DNA of 64,000 bases, from positions 418,094 through 482,093 of the forward strand of contig NZ_LMHS01000002.1 of NCBI RefSeq assembly GCF_001428485.1, written 5' to 3'. The notes under the pieces were generated by a model that was not told where the DNA came from, did no database searches, and worked only from the letters and a program-made list of their open reading frames with translations. The translations under genes were made by a program, and so were the position numbers. Below are positions 51,973 to 63,999 of this stretch, piece by piece; within the stretch, counting starts at the first letter, position 1, and every line of letters starts with the position of its first letter. The DNA is from Microbacterium sp. Root180. Lineage in GTDB: Bacteria > Actinomycetota > Actinomycetes > Actinomycetales > Microbacteriaceae.

Positions 51973-54069
51973 GTGTCGGAACTGCGTTGGGATGAGATCG
52001 ATCGGCGCGCGGTGGACACCGCTCGCGTTCTGGCGGCGGACGCCGTCGAGAAGGTGGGCAACGGCCACCCCGGCACCGCGATGAGCCTGGCGCCGGCGGC
52101 GTACCTGCTGTACCAGCGCGTGCTGCGCCACGACCCCGCCGACACGCAGTGGGTGGGCCGCGACCGGTTCATCCTCTCGGCCGGCCACTCCTCGCTCACG
52201 CAGTACGTGCAGCTCTACCTCGGCGGGTTCGGTCTCGAGCTCGACGACCTGAAGGCGCTGCGCACGTGGGGCTCGAAGACCCCCGGTCACCCCGAGTACG
52301 GCCACACGGCGGGCGTGGAGATCACGACCGGCCCGCTGGGCCAGGGTCTCGCGTCGTCGGTCGGGTTCGCGTACGCGGCCCGGTACGAGCGCGGGCTGTT
52401 CGACCCCGAGGCGCCCGCGGGCACCTCGCCGTTCGACCATTTCGTCTACGTCGTCGCGGGCGACGGGGACCTGCAGGAGGGTGTGACGAGCGAGGCCTCC
52501 TCCCTCGCCGGCCACCAGCAGCTGGGCAACCTCATCGCGATCTACGACTCCAACCAGATCTCGATCGAGGATGACACGAACGTCGCCTTCACCGAGGATG
52601 TCGCGAAGCGCTACGAGTCCTACGGATGGCACGTGCAGACCGTGGACTGGAAGCGGACCGGCGAGTACGTCGAAGACGTCGCCGAGCTCTACGCCGCGAT
52701 CGAGGCCGCCCAGGGCGAGACCGACAAGCCGTCGCTCATCATCCTGCGCACGATCATCGGCTGGCCGTCGCCCGGCAAGCAGAACACGGGCAAGATCCAC
52801 GGCTCGGCCCTCGGCGCGGACGAGCTCGCCGCCACGAAGAAGGTGCTCGGCTTCGACCCGGAGCAGTCCTTCGTCGTCGCCGAGGACGTGCTCGCGCGCA
52901 CCCGCTCGCTCGCAGAGCGCGCCGCCGAGGAGCGCGCCGCCTGGCAGAGCTCGTTCGACGCGTGGGCCGCGGCGAATCCCGAGCGCAAGGCGCTGCTCGA
53001 CCGCCTCATCGCTCGGCAGCTGCCCGAGGGCATCGCTGGCGCCCTCCCCTCGTTCGAAGCCGGCAAGGAGGTCTCCACGCGCGCGGCATCCGGCGTCGTG
53101 ATCAACGCCCTCGCCGCCGAGCTCCCCGAGCTGTGGGGCGGATCGGCCGACCTCGCCGAGTCGAACCTCACCACGATCAAGGCCTCGAAGTCCTTCATCC
53201 CGTCGGAGTGGTCCACGCACGAGTGGTCGGGCGACCCCTACGGACGGGTGCTGCACTTCGGCATCCGCGAGCACGCGATGGGTGCGATCGTCAACGGCAT
53301 CGTGCTGCACGGCCCGACTCGCGCGTTCGGCGGCACGTTCCTCATCTTCAGCGACTACATGCGCCCGTCGGTGCGTCTGGCCGCGCTGATGGACATCCCG
53401 TCGATCTTCGTGTGGACCCACGACTCTGTCGCCCTCGGGGAGGACGGACCCACCCACCAGCCGGTCGAGCAGCTCGCGACGCTGCGCGCCATCCCGAACT
53501 TCACGGTGGTGCGTCCGGCCGACGCCAACGAGACCGCGGTCGCGTGGCTGGAGCTGCTGCGCCGCACCGCGGGCCCGGCCGGCATCGCCCTCACCCGCCA
53601 GAACATCCCGGTGTTCGCGCGCGGCGAGGGTGCGGCATCCGGTGACACCTTCGCGTCGGCCGACCTCGTCGCCAAGGGCGCGTATGTGCTCGCCGAGGCG
53701 CCCGGAGGCACTCCCGATGTGATCATCGTGGCCACCGGCTCCGAGGTGCAGCTGGCCGTCGCGGCCCGCGAGACCCTCGCCGCCGAAGGCGTGAACGCCC
53801 GCGTCGTGTCGGCGCCGTCGCTCGAGTGGTTCGACGAGCAGGATGCCGCGTACCGCGAGTCGGTGTTCCCCGCCGCCGTCACCGCCCGCGTGTCGGTCGA
53901 GGCGGGGTCGTCCCTCACGTGGCGCTCCATCGTCGGCGACAAGGGCCGCTCTGTCGCCATCGACCACTTCGGCGCCTCCGCCGACTACAAGACCCTCTTC
54001 CAGCAGTTCGGCATCACCGCCGACGCCGTCGTCCAGGCGGCACGCGACACCCTCCAGGAGAACGCATGA
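51973..54069 (+). CDS. tkt: transketolase
   Basis: A 698-residue transketolase. It has the N-terminal [20 protein letters not shown] and the thiamine-diphosphate motif from [13 protein letters not shown] to [20 protein letters not shown] carries a catalytic His, the central domain has [16 protein letters not shown], and [18 protein letters not shown] follows. It moves two-carbon units between sugar phosphates in the pentose phosphate pathway. Start GTG 51973 has GAGAGGCGG just upstream and gives the conserved N-terminus ([18 protein letters not shown]). It is the first gene of the tkt-tal-pgi-zwf-opcA-pgl operon. Confidence 0.95.
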   Translation: MSELRWDEIDRRAVDTARVLAADAVEKVGNGHPGTAMSLAPAAYLLYQRVLRHDPADTQWVGRDRFILSAGHSSLTQYVQLYLGGFGLELDDLKALRTWGSKTPGHPEYGHTAGVEITTGPLGQGLASSVGFAYAARYERGLFDPEAPAGTSPFDHFVYVVAGDGDLQEGVTSEASSLAGHQQLGNLIAIYDSNQISIEDDTNVAFTEDVAKRYESYGWHVQTVDWKRTGEYVEDVAELYAAIEAAQGETDKPSLIILRTIIGWPSPGKQNTGKIHGSALGADELAATKKVLGFDPEQSFVVAEDVLARTRSLAERAAEERAAWQSSFDAWAAANPERKALLDRLIARQLPEGIAGALPSFEAGKEVSTRAASGVVINALAAELPELWGGSADLAESNLTTIKASKSFIPSEWSTHEWSGDPYGRVLHFGIREHAMGAIVNGIVLHGPTRAFGGTFLIFSDYMRPSVRLAALMDIPSIFVWTHDSVALGEDGPTHQPVEQLATLRAIPNFTVVRPADANETAVAWLELLRRTAGPAGIALTRQNIPVFARGEGAASGDTFASADLVAKGAYVLAEAPGGTPDVIIVATGSEVQLAVAARETLAAEGVNARVVSAPSLEWFDEQDAAYRESVFPAAVTARVSVEAGSSLTWRSIVGDKGRSVAIDHFGASADYKTLFQQFGITADAVVQAARDTLQENA

Positions 54070-55187
54070 GCACCCCCACCGAAAAGCTCTCCGCCGCCGG
54101 CGTGAGCATCTGGCTGGACGACCTGTCACGCGACCGGATCACGTCGGGCAACCTGACGGAGCTCATCAGCACGCGCAACGTGAGCGGCGTCACGACCAAC
54201 CCGACGATCTTCCAGGGCGCGATCGGCGGCGGCGGTCACGCCTACGCCGACCAGATCGCGCAGCTGGCGGCCCAGGGCGCCTCGGTCGACGAGGCGATCT
54301 TCGCCGCGACCACCGACGACGTCCGCGACGCGGCCGACATCTTCCGTCCGGTCTTCGACGCCACCCACGGCGTCGACGGCCGCGTGTCGATCGAGGTCTC
54401 CCCCGACCTCGCGCACGACACCGAGGCCACCATCGCGCAGGCGAAGGAGCTATGGGCGACGGTCGGCCGCCCCAACGTGCACATCAAGATTCCCGCGACC
54501 AAGGCCGGCCTGCCGGCCATCACCGCGGTCCTCGCCGAGGGCATCTCGGTCAACGTCACACTGATCTTCAGCCTCGAGCGCTACGCCGAGGTCATCGACG
54601 CATACCTCGCCGGCATCGAGCAGGCGCAGGCGAGCGGCCACGACATCTCCCAGATCCACTCGGTCGCGTCGTTCTTCGTGTCGCGCGTGGACACCGAGGT
54701 CGACAAGCGCCTCACCGCCATCGGCGGCGACCACGCCGAGGGACTGACCTCGCTCGCGGGCGTGGCCAACGCCCGTCTGGCCTACGAGCTGTTCGAGAAG
54801 GAGTTCGCCGGCGAACGCGCGGCCGCGCTGACGGCTGCCGGAGCCAACGCCCAGCGTCCGCTGTGGGCATCGACCGGCGTCAAGGACCCCGCCCTCCCCG
54901 ACACGCTCTACGTGACCGAGCTCATCGCGCCCGGCACCGTGAACACCATGCCCGAGAAGACGCTCGAGGCCACCTTCGATCACGGCGAGATCGCCGGCGA
55001 CACGGTCACCGGCACCTACGCGGCGGCGCACAAGATCTTCGCCGACCTCGCTGCAGCCGGCGTGGACTTCGCCGACGTCACCCAGGTGCTCGAAGACGAG
55101 GGGGTCGACAAGTTCATCGCCTCCTGGCACGACCTCCAGGGCACCGTCAGGACCGCCCTCGAGAACGCCCCCGAGGTGGCCCGATGA
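54066..55187 (+). CDS. tal: transaldolase
   Basis: A 373-residue actinobacterial-type transaldolase. Signatures are the [13 protein letters not shown] segment, [17 protein letters not shown], the catalytic Lys in [11 protein letters not shown] (Schiff base) and [16 protein letters not shown]. The length is typical of the larger actinobacterial class. It exchanges dihydroxyacetone units between sedoheptulose-7-P and glyceraldehyde-3-P. The ATG overlaps the tkt stop codon (ATGA). Confidence 0.96.
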   Translation: MSTPTEKLSAAGVSIWLDDLSRDRITSGNLTELISTRNVSGVTTNPTIFQGAIGGGGHAYADQIAQLAAQGASVDEAIFAATTDDVRDAADIFRPVFDATHGVDGRVSIEVSPDLAHDTEATIAQAKELWATVGRPNVHIKIPATKAGLPAITAVLAEGISVNVTLIFSLERYAEVIDAYLAGIEQAQASGHDISQIHSVASFFVSRVDTEVDKRLTAIGGDHAEGLTSLAGVANARLAYELFEKEFAGERAAALTAAGANAQRPLWASTGVKDPALPDTLYVTELIAPGTVNTMPEKTLEATFDHGEIAGDTVTGTYAAAHKIFADLAAAGVDFADVTQVLEDEGVDKFIASWHDLQGTVRTALENAPEVAR

Positions 55188-56806
55188 GCTTCGACATCCA
55201 CCTGAGCGGGCACGTCAAATCCGTCGTCGACGAGACGCTCCCCGGGCTGGTGTCGAGCCTCGTCGCGTCGGGCATCACGGCCGGCGACGGCACGCTCTGG
55301 GGCCCGGCGGCCGAGGACGAGGCCTCTCGGCGTCTGGGGTGGGTGGAGGCCGTCAGCGTCTCGCGCCCGCTCGTGCCGCAGATCGAGGCCCTGCGTCAGC
55401 AGCTGGCAGCCAAGGGCGTCACGCGCGTCGTCCTCGCGGGCATGGGCGGCTCGTCGCTCGCCCCCGAGGTCATCGCCCAGACAGCCGGGGTGCCCCTGGT
55501 GATCCTCGACTCGACAGCTCCCGGCCAGGTGCTCGCCGCGATCGACGGCGACGCCCAGCAGGGCGGCCTCTCCCAGACGGTGCTCGTCGTGTCGTCGAAG
55601 TCGGGATCCACCGTCGAGACGGATTCGGCCAAGCGCGCGTTCGAGGCCGCCTTCCGCGATCTCGGCATCGACCCGCTCGAGCGCATCGTCGTCGTGACCG
55701 ACCCGGGCTCGCCGCTCGACCAGGCTGCGCGCGCGGACGGATACACGGTGTTCAACGCCGACCCCACCGTCGGCGGCCGCTACTCGGCACTCACCGCGTT
55801 CGGCCTGGTTCCGACCGGGCTCGCCGGAGTCGACATCGCCGAGCTTCTCGACGAGGCCGACGCGACCCTCCTCGAGGTCGCGATCGACAGCCCCGACAAT
55901 CCCGCTCTCGTGCTGGCCGCGGCGATCGCCGGGGGCGAGCCGCGCCGCGACAAGCTCGGGCTGGTGACAGACGGCACGCACATCGTGGGCCTGCCGGACT
56001 GGATCGAGCAGCTCGTCGCGGAGTCCACCGGCAAGGAAGGCACCGGCATCCTGCCCGTCGTCCTGCTTCCGGTGTCGCCCGAGGTCGAGAACAAGCCGTC
56101 CGACGTGCAGATCGTGCGGCTCGTCGACGAGGCGAAGAAGTTCCACCTGTTCGAGCATCACACCGACGAGGTGCTCATCAGCGGATCGCTCGGCGCTCAG
56201 CTCGTGGTGTGGGAGTACGCCACCGCGATCGCGGGACGGATGCTGGGGATCAACCCGTTCGATCAGCCCGACGTCGAGTCGGCGAAGATCGCCGCGCGCG
56301 GCCTCCTGGACGCGCGTCCCGAGCCGACGGAGCCCGCCTTCTCCGTGGACGGCGTCGAGGTGCGCGTGTCAGACCCGGAGCTCGCCGCCTCGGGGACCGT
56401 GGCCGGCGTGCTCGACGCCCTGTGGTCTCGCCTGCCGGAGGACGGGTACGTCTCGATCCAGGCCTACGTGAACCGACTCGAGCTCGACCAGCTCCCGGGT
56501 CTGCGCGAGCTCGTCGCCGCGGACTCCGGCCGGCCGACCACCTTCGGGTGGGGGCCCCGGTTCCTTCACTCGACCGGGCAGTTCCACAAGGGCGGACCCG
56601 CCAACGGCGTGTTCCTCCAGATCCTCGAGCAGACCGACGTCGATCTCGAGATCCCGGGCCGTCCGTTCACGTTCGGCCAGCTCATCCAGGCGCAGGCTGC
56701 CGGCGACGCCAGCGTGCTGGCCGACGGCCACGGTCGCCCGGTCGTCACGCTCACCCTCACCGACCCGCGGATCGAAGTGCTCTCGCTCTTCGAGGCGGCC
56801 CAGTAG
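55184..56806 (+). CDS. pgi: glucose-6-phosphate isomerase
   Basis: A 540-residue phosphoglucose isomerase of the type found fused in order with transaldolase in actinobacteria. SIS-domain features include [35 protein letters not shown] and, in the second half, [29 protein letters not shown]. The sequence is closer to bifunctional transaldolase/PGI C-terminal domains than to E. coli Pgi. The ATG overlaps the tal stop (ATGA). Having pgi inside the operon places control of the branch between glycolysis and the pentose route in one transcript. Confidence 0.93.
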   Translation: MSFDIHLSGHVKSVVDETLPGLVSSLVASGITAGDGTLWGPAAEDEASRRLGWVEAVSVSRPLVPQIEALRQQLAAKGVTRVVLAGMGGSSLAPEVIAQTAGVPLVILDSTAPGQVLAAIDGDAQQGGLSQTVLVVSSKSGSTVETDSAKRAFEAAFRDLGIDPLERIVVVTDPGSPLDQAARADGYTVFNADPTVGGRYSALTAFGLVPTGLAGVDIAELLDEADATLLEVAIDSPDNPALVLAAAIAGGEPRRDKLGLVTDGTHIVGLPDWIEQLVAESTGKEGTGILPVVLLPVSPEVENKPSDVQIVRLVDEAKKFHLFEHHTDEVLISGSLGAQLVVWEYATAIAGRMLGINPFDQPDVESAKIAARGLLDARPEPTEPAFSVDGVEVRVSDPELAASGTVAGVLDALWSRLPEDGYVSIQAYVNRLELDQLPGLRELVAADSGRPTTFGWGPRFLHSTGQFHKGGPANGVFLQILEQTDVDLEIPGRPFTFGQLIQAQAAGDASVLADGHGRPVVTLTLTDPRIEVLSLFEAAQ

Positions 56807-56821
56807 GAGAACCCCCCTTCG

Positions 56822-58372
56822 ATGACTGTCGAGATCTCGCGCGGGCACAACCCGCTGCGCGACCCCGAAGACCGTCGCCTGAACCGGATCGCCGGTCCGA
56901 GCGCACTCGTGATCTTCGGGGTGACGGGAGACCTCTCCCGCAAGAAGCTGATGCCCGCCGTCTACGACCTCGCCAACCGCGGACTGCTCCCTCCGGGGTT
57001 CGCCCTGGTCGGCTTCGCGCGCCGCGACTGGGAGGATCAGGACTTCGCGCAGGTCGTGCACGATGCGGTGCGTCAGCACGCACGCACCGAGTTCCGCGAC
57101 GAGACGTGGCAGCAGCTGTTGCAGGGCATCCGGTTCGTGTCGGGCGAGTTCGGCGACCCCGACGCGTTCCGACGCCTTCGCGAGACGGTCGAGAAGCTGG
57201 ACGTCGAGCGCGGGACCATGGGCAACCACGCCTACTACCTCTCGATCCCGCCCAAGGACTTCGCGCTCGTCGCGGAGCAGCTGCGCGCCTCCGGCCTGGT
57301 GGACGACACCGCCGACCAGCCCGACCGCTGGCGGCGCGTGGTCATCGAGAAGCCGTTCGGCCACGACCTGGAATCGGCGCAGGCGCTGAACGACGCCCTG
57401 CGATCGACCTTCCCGACCGACTCGATCTTCCGCATCGACCACTACCTCGGCAAGGAGACGGTCCAGAACATCCTGGCGCTGCGCTTCGCGAACGAGCTGT
57501 ACGAGCCGATCTGGAACGCCAACTACGTCGACCACGTGCAGATCACCATGGCCGAGGACATCGGCGTGGGAGGCCGTGCCGGGTATTACGACGGCATCGG
57601 CGCCGCCCGCGACGTGATCCAGAACCATCTGCTGCAGCTCATGGCGCTCACCGCGATGGAGGAGCCCATCTCCTTCGACGCGAAGAACCTCCGCGCCGAG
57701 AAGGAGAAGGTGCTCGCGGCCGTCACTCTGCCCGACGACCTGTCGCGCTCGACCGCGCGCGGTCAGTATGCGGGCGGCTGGCAGGGCGGCGAGAAGGTGC
57801 TCGGCTTCCTCGAGGAAGACGGCATGAACCCGCAGTCGACCACCGAGACCTATGCGGCCATCACACTCGAGGTCAACACGCGGCGCTGGGCGGGCGTTCC
57901 GTTCTACCTCCGCACGGGCAAGCGCCTCGGCCGCCGCGTCACCGAGATCGCTGTCGTGTTCAAGCGCGCCCCCGAGCTGCTCTTCTCGCGCAGCCAGACC
58001 TCGGGCCAGGGGCAGAACGCCCTCGTGATCCGCGTGCAGCCCGACGAGGGCGTCACGATCCGGTTCGGATCGAAGGTTCCCGGCGCCGGCGCGCAGGTGC
58101 GAGACGTGACGATGGACTTCGGCTACGGCCACGCCTTCACCGAGGCGAGCCCCGAGGCGTACGAGCGGCTCATCCTCGATGTTCTGCTCGGCGACCCTCC
58201 GCTGTTCCCGCGCCATGAGGAGGTCGAGCTCTCGTGGAAGATCCTCGATCCGATCGAGGAATTCTGGACGGCGCAGGGCGGTCCGCTCGAACAGTATTCG
58301 CCCGGGTCGTGGGGCCCGGCGTCCGCGGATGAGATGCTCGCCCGCGATGGCCGCACCTGGAGGCGCCCGTGA
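56822..58372 (+). CDS. zwf: glucose-6-phosphate dehydrogenase
   Basis: A 516-residue G6PDH, the NADP-linked entry to the oxidative pentose pathway. Landmarks are the N-terminal coenzyme motif VIFGVTGDLSRKKLMPAVY, VIEKPFGHDLESA, the active-site RIDHYLGKETVQNILALRF, and PFYLRTGKRLGRRVTEI. AGGAGAACCCCCC lies ahead of ATG 56822, 15 nt after the pgi stop. OpcA, its assembly or activating partner, is encoded immediately downstream with overlapping codons. Confidence 0.97.
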   Translation: MTVEISRGHNPLRDPEDRRLNRIAGPSALVIFGVTGDLSRKKLMPAVYDLANRGLLPPGFALVGFARRDWEDQDFAQVVHDAVRQHARTEFRDETWQQLLQGIRFVSGEFGDPDAFRRLRETVEKLDVERGTMGNHAYYLSIPPKDFALVAEQLRASGLVDDTADQPDRWRRVVIEKPFGHDLESAQALNDALRSTFPTDSIFRIDHYLGKETVQNILALRFANELYEPIWNANYVDHVQITMAEDIGVGGRAGYYDGIGAARDVIQNHLLQLMALTAMEEPISFDAKNLRAEKEKVLAAVTLPDDLSRSTARGQYAGGWQGGEKVLGFLEEDGMNPQSTTETYAAITLEVNTRRWAGVPFYLRTGKRLGRRVTEIAVVFKRAPELLFSRSQTSGQGQNALVIRVQPDEGVTIRFGSKVPGAGAQVRDVTMDFGYGHAFTEASPEAYERLILDVLLGDPPLFPRHEEVELSWKILDPIEEFWTAQGGPLEQYSPGSWGPASADEMLARDGRTWRRP

Positions 58373-59328
58373 TCGTCGATCTGCCCGACACCACCGTCAG
58401 CAAGATCTCGCGCGCGCTGGTCAGCGTGCGCGAGGAGGGCGGTGCCGTCGCCCTCGGTCGCGTGCTGACGCTCATCATCCTCACGCGCGAGGGGGCGATG
58501 GAGGAGGTCATCGAGGCAGCCAACGACGCGTCGCGCGAGCACCCGATGCGCGTCCTGGTGCTGCTCATCGGCAACGCCGAGGAGTCGGACTCGCGCCTGG
58601 ACGCCCAGATCCGCGTGGGCGGCGACGCCGGAGCGAGCGAGGTCGTCACGCTGCGCATCACGGGTGAGGCGGGCCACTCCAACCTCGAGTCGCTCGTGAC
58701 CGGGCTGCTGCTGCCCGACGCCCCCGTCGTCGTGTGGTGGCCGAACCGCACCCCCGAGAACATCTCCAAGACCTCGATCGGGCGCATCGCGCAGCGGCGC
58801 ATCACGGATGCCGCGACCAAGTCGGATCCCTCCGCCTGGGTCGCCTCGCTCGGCGAGCAGTACGCACCCGGCGACACGGACCTCGCCTGGACGCGCCTCA
58901 CCCGCTGGCGCGAGCAGCTCGCGGCGATCCTCGACCAGCCGCCGTACGAGGCCGTCACCGCCGTCCGCGTGCGCGGGGCCGCCGACTCCCCCTCGACCGC
59001 GCTGCTGGCCGCGTGGCTGCGCCTGGCGCTCGACGTGCCGGTGGACTGGGCCTACCTCACCCCCGAGGAGTGGCCGCACGGGATCAAGTCGGTCGCCCTC
59101 GTCCGCGAGAGCGGAGAGGTGCTGCTCGAACGCCCGGTCTCGGATTCCGCCATCCTCACCCAGCCCGGTCAACCCAGTCACGAGCTGGCCTTCCCGCGCC
59201 GCACCCTGCGCGAATGCCTGGCCGAGGAGCTCCGCCGGCTCGACCCGGACGTCCTGTATGGTCGAGTGATCACGGAGGGATGGCAGCTGCTCGACCCCCC
59301 GGCGACGAAGGAGACGCAAGACGCATGA
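58369..59328 (+). CDS. opcA: G6PDH assembly protein OpcA
   Basis: A 319-residue OpcA, needed in actinobacteria and cyanobacteria for full glucose-6-phosphate dehydrogenase activity. Family features are LPDTTVSKISRALVSVREEGGAVALGRVL-like opening, VVVWWPNRTPENISK and WTRLTRWREQLAAILDQPPYE. GTG 58369 overlaps the zwf stop (GTGA), consistent with co-translation of partner subunits. No catalytic motif is expected. The C-terminus ends in a short polar tail 16 nt before the pgl start. Confidence 0.93.
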   Translation: MIVDLPDTTVSKISRALVSVREEGGAVALGRVLTLIILTREGAMEEVIEAANDASREHPMRVLVLLIGNAEESDSRLDAQIRVGGDAGASEVVTLRITGEAGHSNLESLVTGLLLPDAPVVVWWPNRTPENISKTSIGRIAQRRITDAATKSDPSAWVASLGEQYAPGDTDLAWTRLTRWREQLAAILDQPPYEAVTAVRVRGAADSPSTALLAAWLRLALDVPVDWAYLTPEEWPHGIKSVALVRESGEVLLERPVSDSAILTQPGQPSHELAFPRRTLRECLAEELRRLDPDVLYGRVITEGWQLLDPPATKETQDA

Positions 59329-59344
59329 GCGAGTCGTCGGGTGA

Positions 59345-60133
59345 GTGACCACGATGGTTGAAGCCTGGGCCGAGAAGCGCGTCGTCATCAGTCACGATCC
59401 TTCGTCCCTCGCCGAGTCGGTCGCCACGCGGTTCCTCAGCCGCGTGTCGAAACGTGTCGAGGAAGGCAAGCTCGCGCACGTCTCCCTCACCGGCGGTTCG
59501 ATGGGATCGGCCGTGCTCGCCGCCGCAGCGCGCAACCCGCGCCTGACGACGATCGACTGGTCGCGCGTGCACTTCTGGTGGAGCGACGAGCGCTTCGTCC
59601 CCCGCGGCGACGCGGACCGCAATGAGAAGCAGGCGCGCGCCGCGCTGCTCGACGCCCTCGACCTCCCGGCCGGCAACATCCACGCGGCTGCTGCGAGCGA
59701 TGAGGGCATGGGACTGGATGCCGCTGCCGAGGCCTACGCGGCGGAGCTCGCGGCATTCTCCGGTTCGGAAGGACCGTGGCCGTCGTTCGACGTGTGCTTC
59801 CTCGGCGTCGGGCCCGATGCGCACATCGCCTCGCTGTTCCCCGATCGCCCCGAGATCCTTCTCACCGATCGTGCCGTGGTCCCGGTGCGCGACTCTCCCA
59901 AGCCACCACCGGAGCGCGTATCGATGACGCGTCCGGTGATCAACAGCTCGAAGCGCGTATGGATGGTGCTCTCGGGCGCCGACAAGGCCTCCGCGCTCGG
60001 CCTGGCCCTCGCCGGCGCGAGCTACGCGAGCGTCCCCGCCGCGGGCGCCAAGGGCCGCAAGCGCACGGTGTTCTTCGTCGATCTCGATGCCGCCGCTCAG
60101 GTGCCCCCGGAGCTCATCGACCGCGAGTACTGA
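59345..60133 (+). CDS. pgl: 6-phosphogluconolactonase
   Basis: A 262-residue lactonase of the DevB/NagB-like family. Visible signatures are HVSLTGGSMGSAVLAA, VHFWWSDERFVPRGDADRNEKQAR (conserved WWSDER) and CFLGVGPDAHIASLFPD. It hydrolyses 6-phosphogluconolactone produced by Zwf. The start is uncertain: GTG 59345 (annotated) and ATG 59354, three codons later, are both in frame and neither has a good Shine-Dalgarno. It is the last gene of the operon and ends 9 nt before a strong hairpin. Confidence 0.93.
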   Translation: MTTMVEAWAEKRVVISHDPSSLAESVATRFLSRVSKRVEEGKLAHVSLTGGSMGSAVLAAAARNPRLTTIDWSRVHFWWSDERFVPRGDADRNEKQARAALLDALDLPAGNIHAAAASDEGMGLDAAAEAYAAELAAFSGSEGPWPSFDVCFLGVGPDAHIASLFPDRPEILLTDRAVVPVRDSPKPPPERVSMTRPVINSSKRVWMVLSGADKASALGLALAGASYASVPAAGAKGRKRTVFFVDLDAAAQVPPELIDREY

Positions 60134-60142
60134 CCTCACCAC

Positions 60143-60182
60143 ACGAAGAAGAGCGGATGCCTCGGCATCCGCTCTTCTTCGT
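60143..60182. terminator. very strong bidirectional terminator between pgl and rbpA, built from inverted CGGATGCC octamers
   Basis: An 18-bp perfect stem (60143-60160 with 60165-60182) closes a 4-nt loop. The arms end in GAAGAAGAG / CTCTTCTTC, giving pyrimidine tails on both strands. The inner part of the stem is CGGATGCC (60154-60161) facing GGCATCCG (60164-60171), the octamer over-represented throughout this window. Confidence 0.95.
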
Positions 60183-60194
60183 CGTTCAGCGGGG

Positions 60195-60551
60195 TCAGTC
60201 CTGACCGCGGCGCTCACGCAGCTGCTGGAGCGCGTCGTCGAGGAGGGCATCGGCCTCTTCCTCGGTGCGACGCTCCTTCACATACGCGAGGTGGGTCTTG
60301 TACGGCTCGCTCTTCGCGACGGCCGGCGGATTCGCCTTGTCGCGCCCGGCAGGAAGCCCGGAATGGGGAGAGTCGATCGTCTCGGGAATCTCCTCCTCGG
60401 GGATTCCCGCGGCGAAGTAGCGGACGGTCTCGTTGCCGAGGGCGTCCCAGTACGACACCGCGACGCGGTCGGCGTGGAACCCGTGGTCCTGTTCGCCCAT
60501 CGGTCCGGCGCCCACACGGGTGCCGCGGATCGCGTTTCCTCCGGTGGCCAT
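60195..60551 (-). CDS. rbpA: RNA polymerase-binding protein RbpA
   Basis: A 118-residue RbpA, an actinobacteria-specific factor that binds RNA polymerase and group-1/2 sigma factors and stabilises open promoter complexes. It begins AIRGTRVGAGPMGE (the characteristic N-terminal tail) and ends with the helical sigma-interacting region THLAYVKERRTEEEADALLDDALQQLR. The central RbpA core lacks the cysteines seen in zinc-binding RbpA homologues. ATG 60551 shares its first base with the secG stop (TGATG), so it is the last gene of the gap operon. Confidence 0.94.
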   Translation of the reverse strand: MATGGNAIRGTRVGAGPMGEQDHGFHADRVAVSYWDALGNETVRYFAAGIPEEEIPETIDSPHSGLPAGRDKANPPAVAKSEPYKTHLAYVKERRTEEEADALLDDALQQLRERRGQD

Positions 60552-60799
60552 CAGAGACTCTGGAACTTCGTGATGAGGCCGAGCGCCACGATGGAGACGA
60601 ACCAGGCCAGCGCGAGGATCACCGTGAAACGGTTGAGATTGCGCTCAGCGAGACCCGACGAGCCGAGCGCCGACGTCATGCCGCCTCCGAACATGTCGGA
60701 CAGGCCGCCGCCGCGCCCCTTGTGGAGCAGGATGAGGAGGGTCAGCAGGAGGCTCGTGATTCCGAGGAGCACCTGCAGGACGAACTCGAGGATCTGCAC
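60551..60799 (-). CDS. secG: preprotein translocase subunit SecG
   Basis: An 82-residue SecG with two transmembrane helices: ILEFVLQVLLGITSLLLTLLILLHKGRGGG, where the cytoplasmic KGRGGGLSDMFGGG loop is diagnostic, and FTVILALAWFVSIVALGLI. It stimulates SecYEG protein translocation. The start is GTG 60799, with AAAGG about 12 nt upstream. Location directly after tpiA is conserved in many Gram-positive bacteria. Confidence 0.95.
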   Translation of the reverse strand: MQILEFVLQVLLGITSLLLTLLILLHKGRGGGLSDMFGGGMTSALGSSGLAERNLNRFTVILALAWFVSIVALGLITKFQSL

Positions 60800-60858
60800 A
60801 GTCGTTGAAGCCTTTCGCCGCGATCTTCTGCCGATCGCACAAGGGTCGAGTATACCGG

Positions 60859-61650
60859 TCAGACGCCGACGTGCTTCTGGTAGCGGATGATCGCTGCGAA
60901 CTCGTCCACGACGAGGCTCGCTCCGCCGACGAGCGCGCCGTCGACATCGGGCTCGCGCATGAAGCTCGCGATGTTCGCCGCCTTCACGGATCCGCCGTAG
61001 AGCACGCGGGTGCGGGCCGCGGCATCCTCGCCCAGCTTGTCGGTGATCACGCCGCGCAGCGCGGCGCACACCTCCTGCGCCTGCTCGGGTGAGGCCACCT
61101 GGCCGGTGCCGATCGCCCACACGGGCTCATAGGCCACGACGATGTCGGCATTCGAGGGCACGCCCTCCAGCGCGACCTCCAGCTGCGCGACGGAGACGGC
61201 TGTCGGCCCCGACTCCTCGCGCTGCTCCAGCGTCTCGCCCACGCAGATGACCGGTGCGAGACCGTGCTTGAGCGCGGCCTGCACCTTCGCGGCGACGACC
61301 TCGTCGGTCTCGGCGTGGTACTCGCGACGCTCCGAGTGGCCGATGATGACGTAGCGGTTGTCGAGCTTCGCGAGGAACGCTCCCGAGACCTCGCCGGTGT
61401 AGGCGCCCGAGTCGTGGGACGAGATGTCCTGCGCGCCCAGAGCGAAGGGGATCTTGTCGGCGTCGAGCAGCGTCTGCACGGTGCGCAGATCGGTGAACGG
61501 CGGGAAGAGCGCGACCTCGACAGAGCCGCCGTCGTGCTTGGCGTCCTTCAGCGTCCAGTGCAGCTTCTGCACGAACGCCACCGCCTGCAGATGGTCGAGG
61601 TTCATCTTCCAATTGCCGGCGATGAGCGGGGTACGGGTGTTCACTGCCAT
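60859..61650 (-). CDS. tpiA: triosephosphate isomerase
   Basis: A 263-residue TIM-barrel isomerase. It shows GNWKMN with the catalytic Lys, VIIGHSERR with the catalytic His, and [17 protein letters not shown] (catalytic Glu and flexible loop). [12 protein letters not shown] and GALVGGASL follow at the phosphate site. Its ATG lies within the last 10 nt of pgk, so translation is coupled. It interconverts dihydroxyacetone phosphate and glyceraldehyde-3-phosphate. Confidence 0.98.
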   Translation of the reverse strand: MAVNTRTPLIAGNWKMNLDHLQAVAFVQKLHWTLKDAKHDGGSVEVALFPPFTDLRTVQTLLDADKIPFALGAQDISSHDSGAYTGEVSGAFLAKLDNRYVIIGHSERREYHAETDEVVAAKVQAALKHGLAPVICVGETLEQREESGPTAVSVAQLEVALEGVPSNADIVVAYEPVWAIGTGQVASPEQAQEVCAALRGVITDKLGEDAAARTRVLYGGSVKAANIASFMREPDVDGALVGGASLVVDEFAAIIRYQKHVGV

Positions 61651-62855
61651 CCGAGGACCTCCAGTCCGGGGAGCTTCTTGCCTTCGAGGAACTCGAGGCT
61701 GGCGCCTCCGCCCGTCGAGATGTGTCCGAATCGGTCGTCGGAGAAGCCGAGCTGACGCACCGCGGCCGCGGAGTCGCCGCCACCGACGACAGAGAGTCCG
61801 TCGACCTCGGTCAGCGCCTGAGCGACGGCCTTCGTGCCGGCGGCGAACGCGGGGATCTCGAAGACGCCCATCGGACCGTTCCAGAACACCGTCTTCGAAC
61901 CGCGCACCAGGTCGGCGAACCGCGTCGCCGTCTCGGGTCCGATGTCGAGTCCGAGTCCGGATGCTCCGAACGCCGTGTCTTCGATCGCGTCGGCGCGCGT
62001 GACGACGTGCTCCGCGTCGGCACCGAACTTCGAGGCGACGACCACGTCCGTGGGAAGCACGAGCTCGACGCCGGACTCCTCGGCGCGACGCATGTACTCG
62101 CGCACCGTGTCGAGCTGGTCGGCCTCCAGCAGGCTGGCGCCCACCCGGTGCCCGCGAGCGGCGAGGAAGGTGAACAGCATCCCTCCGCCGACGAGCAGGC
62201 GGTCCACGCGCGGGAGGAGATGATCGATCACACCGAGCTTGTCGCTGACCTTCGAGCCGCCGAGCACCACCGTGTACGGACGCTCCGGGTTCTCGGTCAG
62301 GCGGTCCAGGACATCGAGCTCCTTCTCGATCAGCGTGCCCGCCGCGGACGGCAGGAGCTGGGCGAGCTCGTAGACCGACGCCTGCTTCCGGTGCACGACG
62401 CCGAAGCCGTCGGACACCAGCACATCGCCGAGTCCGGCGAGCTGCTCGGCGAACGCGCGGCGCTCGTCCTCGTCCTTCGCCGTCTCGCCCGCGTTGAAGC
62501 GGAGGTTCTCGATGATCGCGACGTCGCCGTCCTCGAGGGCCGCGACGGCCTCGTGGGCGGACTCGCCCACCGTGTCGAGCGCGAACGCGACGGGCTTACC
62601 GAGCAGCTCGGACAGCCGCTGCGCGACCGGCTCGAGACTGTAGTTCGGGTCGGGCGCGCCGTCGGGGCGGCCGAGATGGGAGCAGACGACGACGCGGGCG
62701 CCGTCGTTGATCAGGCGGTTCAGCGTGGGGAGCGTGGCCCGCACACGGCCATCGTCCGTGATGATCCCGTCCTTGAGAGGAACATTGAGATCAGCACGGA
62801 CGATGACGCGCTTGCCGGCCAGCGAACCCAGCGAATCGAGGGTGCGCAGAGCCAT
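61641..62855 (-). CDS. pgk: phosphoglycerate kinase
   Basis: A 404-residue PGK. N-domain features are [15 protein letters not shown] and [12 protein letters not shown], with LRFNAGE in the substrate site and [17 protein letters not shown]-domain features are [26 protein letters not shown] and the terminal [12 protein letters not shown] and [14 protein letters not shown] nucleotide loops. It makes ATP from 1,3-bisphosphoglycerate. ATG 62855 is only 7 nt after the gap stop codon and has no clear Shine-Dalgarno, so initiation probably relies on coupling. Confidence 0.97.
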   Translation of the reverse strand: MALRTLDSLGSLAGKRVIVRADLNVPLKDGIITDDGRVRATLPTLNRLINDGARVVVCSHLGRPDGAPDPNYSLEPVAQRLSELLGKPVAFALDTVGESAHEAVAALEDGDVAIIENLRFNAGETAKDEDERRAFAEQLAGLGDVLVSDGFGVVHRKQASVYELAQLLPSAAGTLIEKELDVLDRLTENPERPYTVVLGGSKVSDKLGVIDHLLPRVDRLLVGGGMLFTFLAARGHRVGASLLEADQLDTVREYMRRAEESGVELVLPTDVVVASKFGADAEHVVTRADAIEDTAFGASGLGLDIGPETATRFADLVRGSKTVFWNGPMGVFEIPAFAAGTKAVAQALTEVDGLSVVGGGDSAAAVRQLGFSDDRFGHISTGGGASLEFLEGKKLPGLEVLGWQ

Positions 62856-62862
62856 GGTGTGG

Positions 62863-63999
<1,137 letters not shown>

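Noticed and set aside
59325..59348. Seven-codon open frame (MSESSGE) overlapping the opcA stop and the pgl start
   Set aside because: It begins with ATGA at the opcA stop, but is too short to support as a gene or leader peptide without conservation data.
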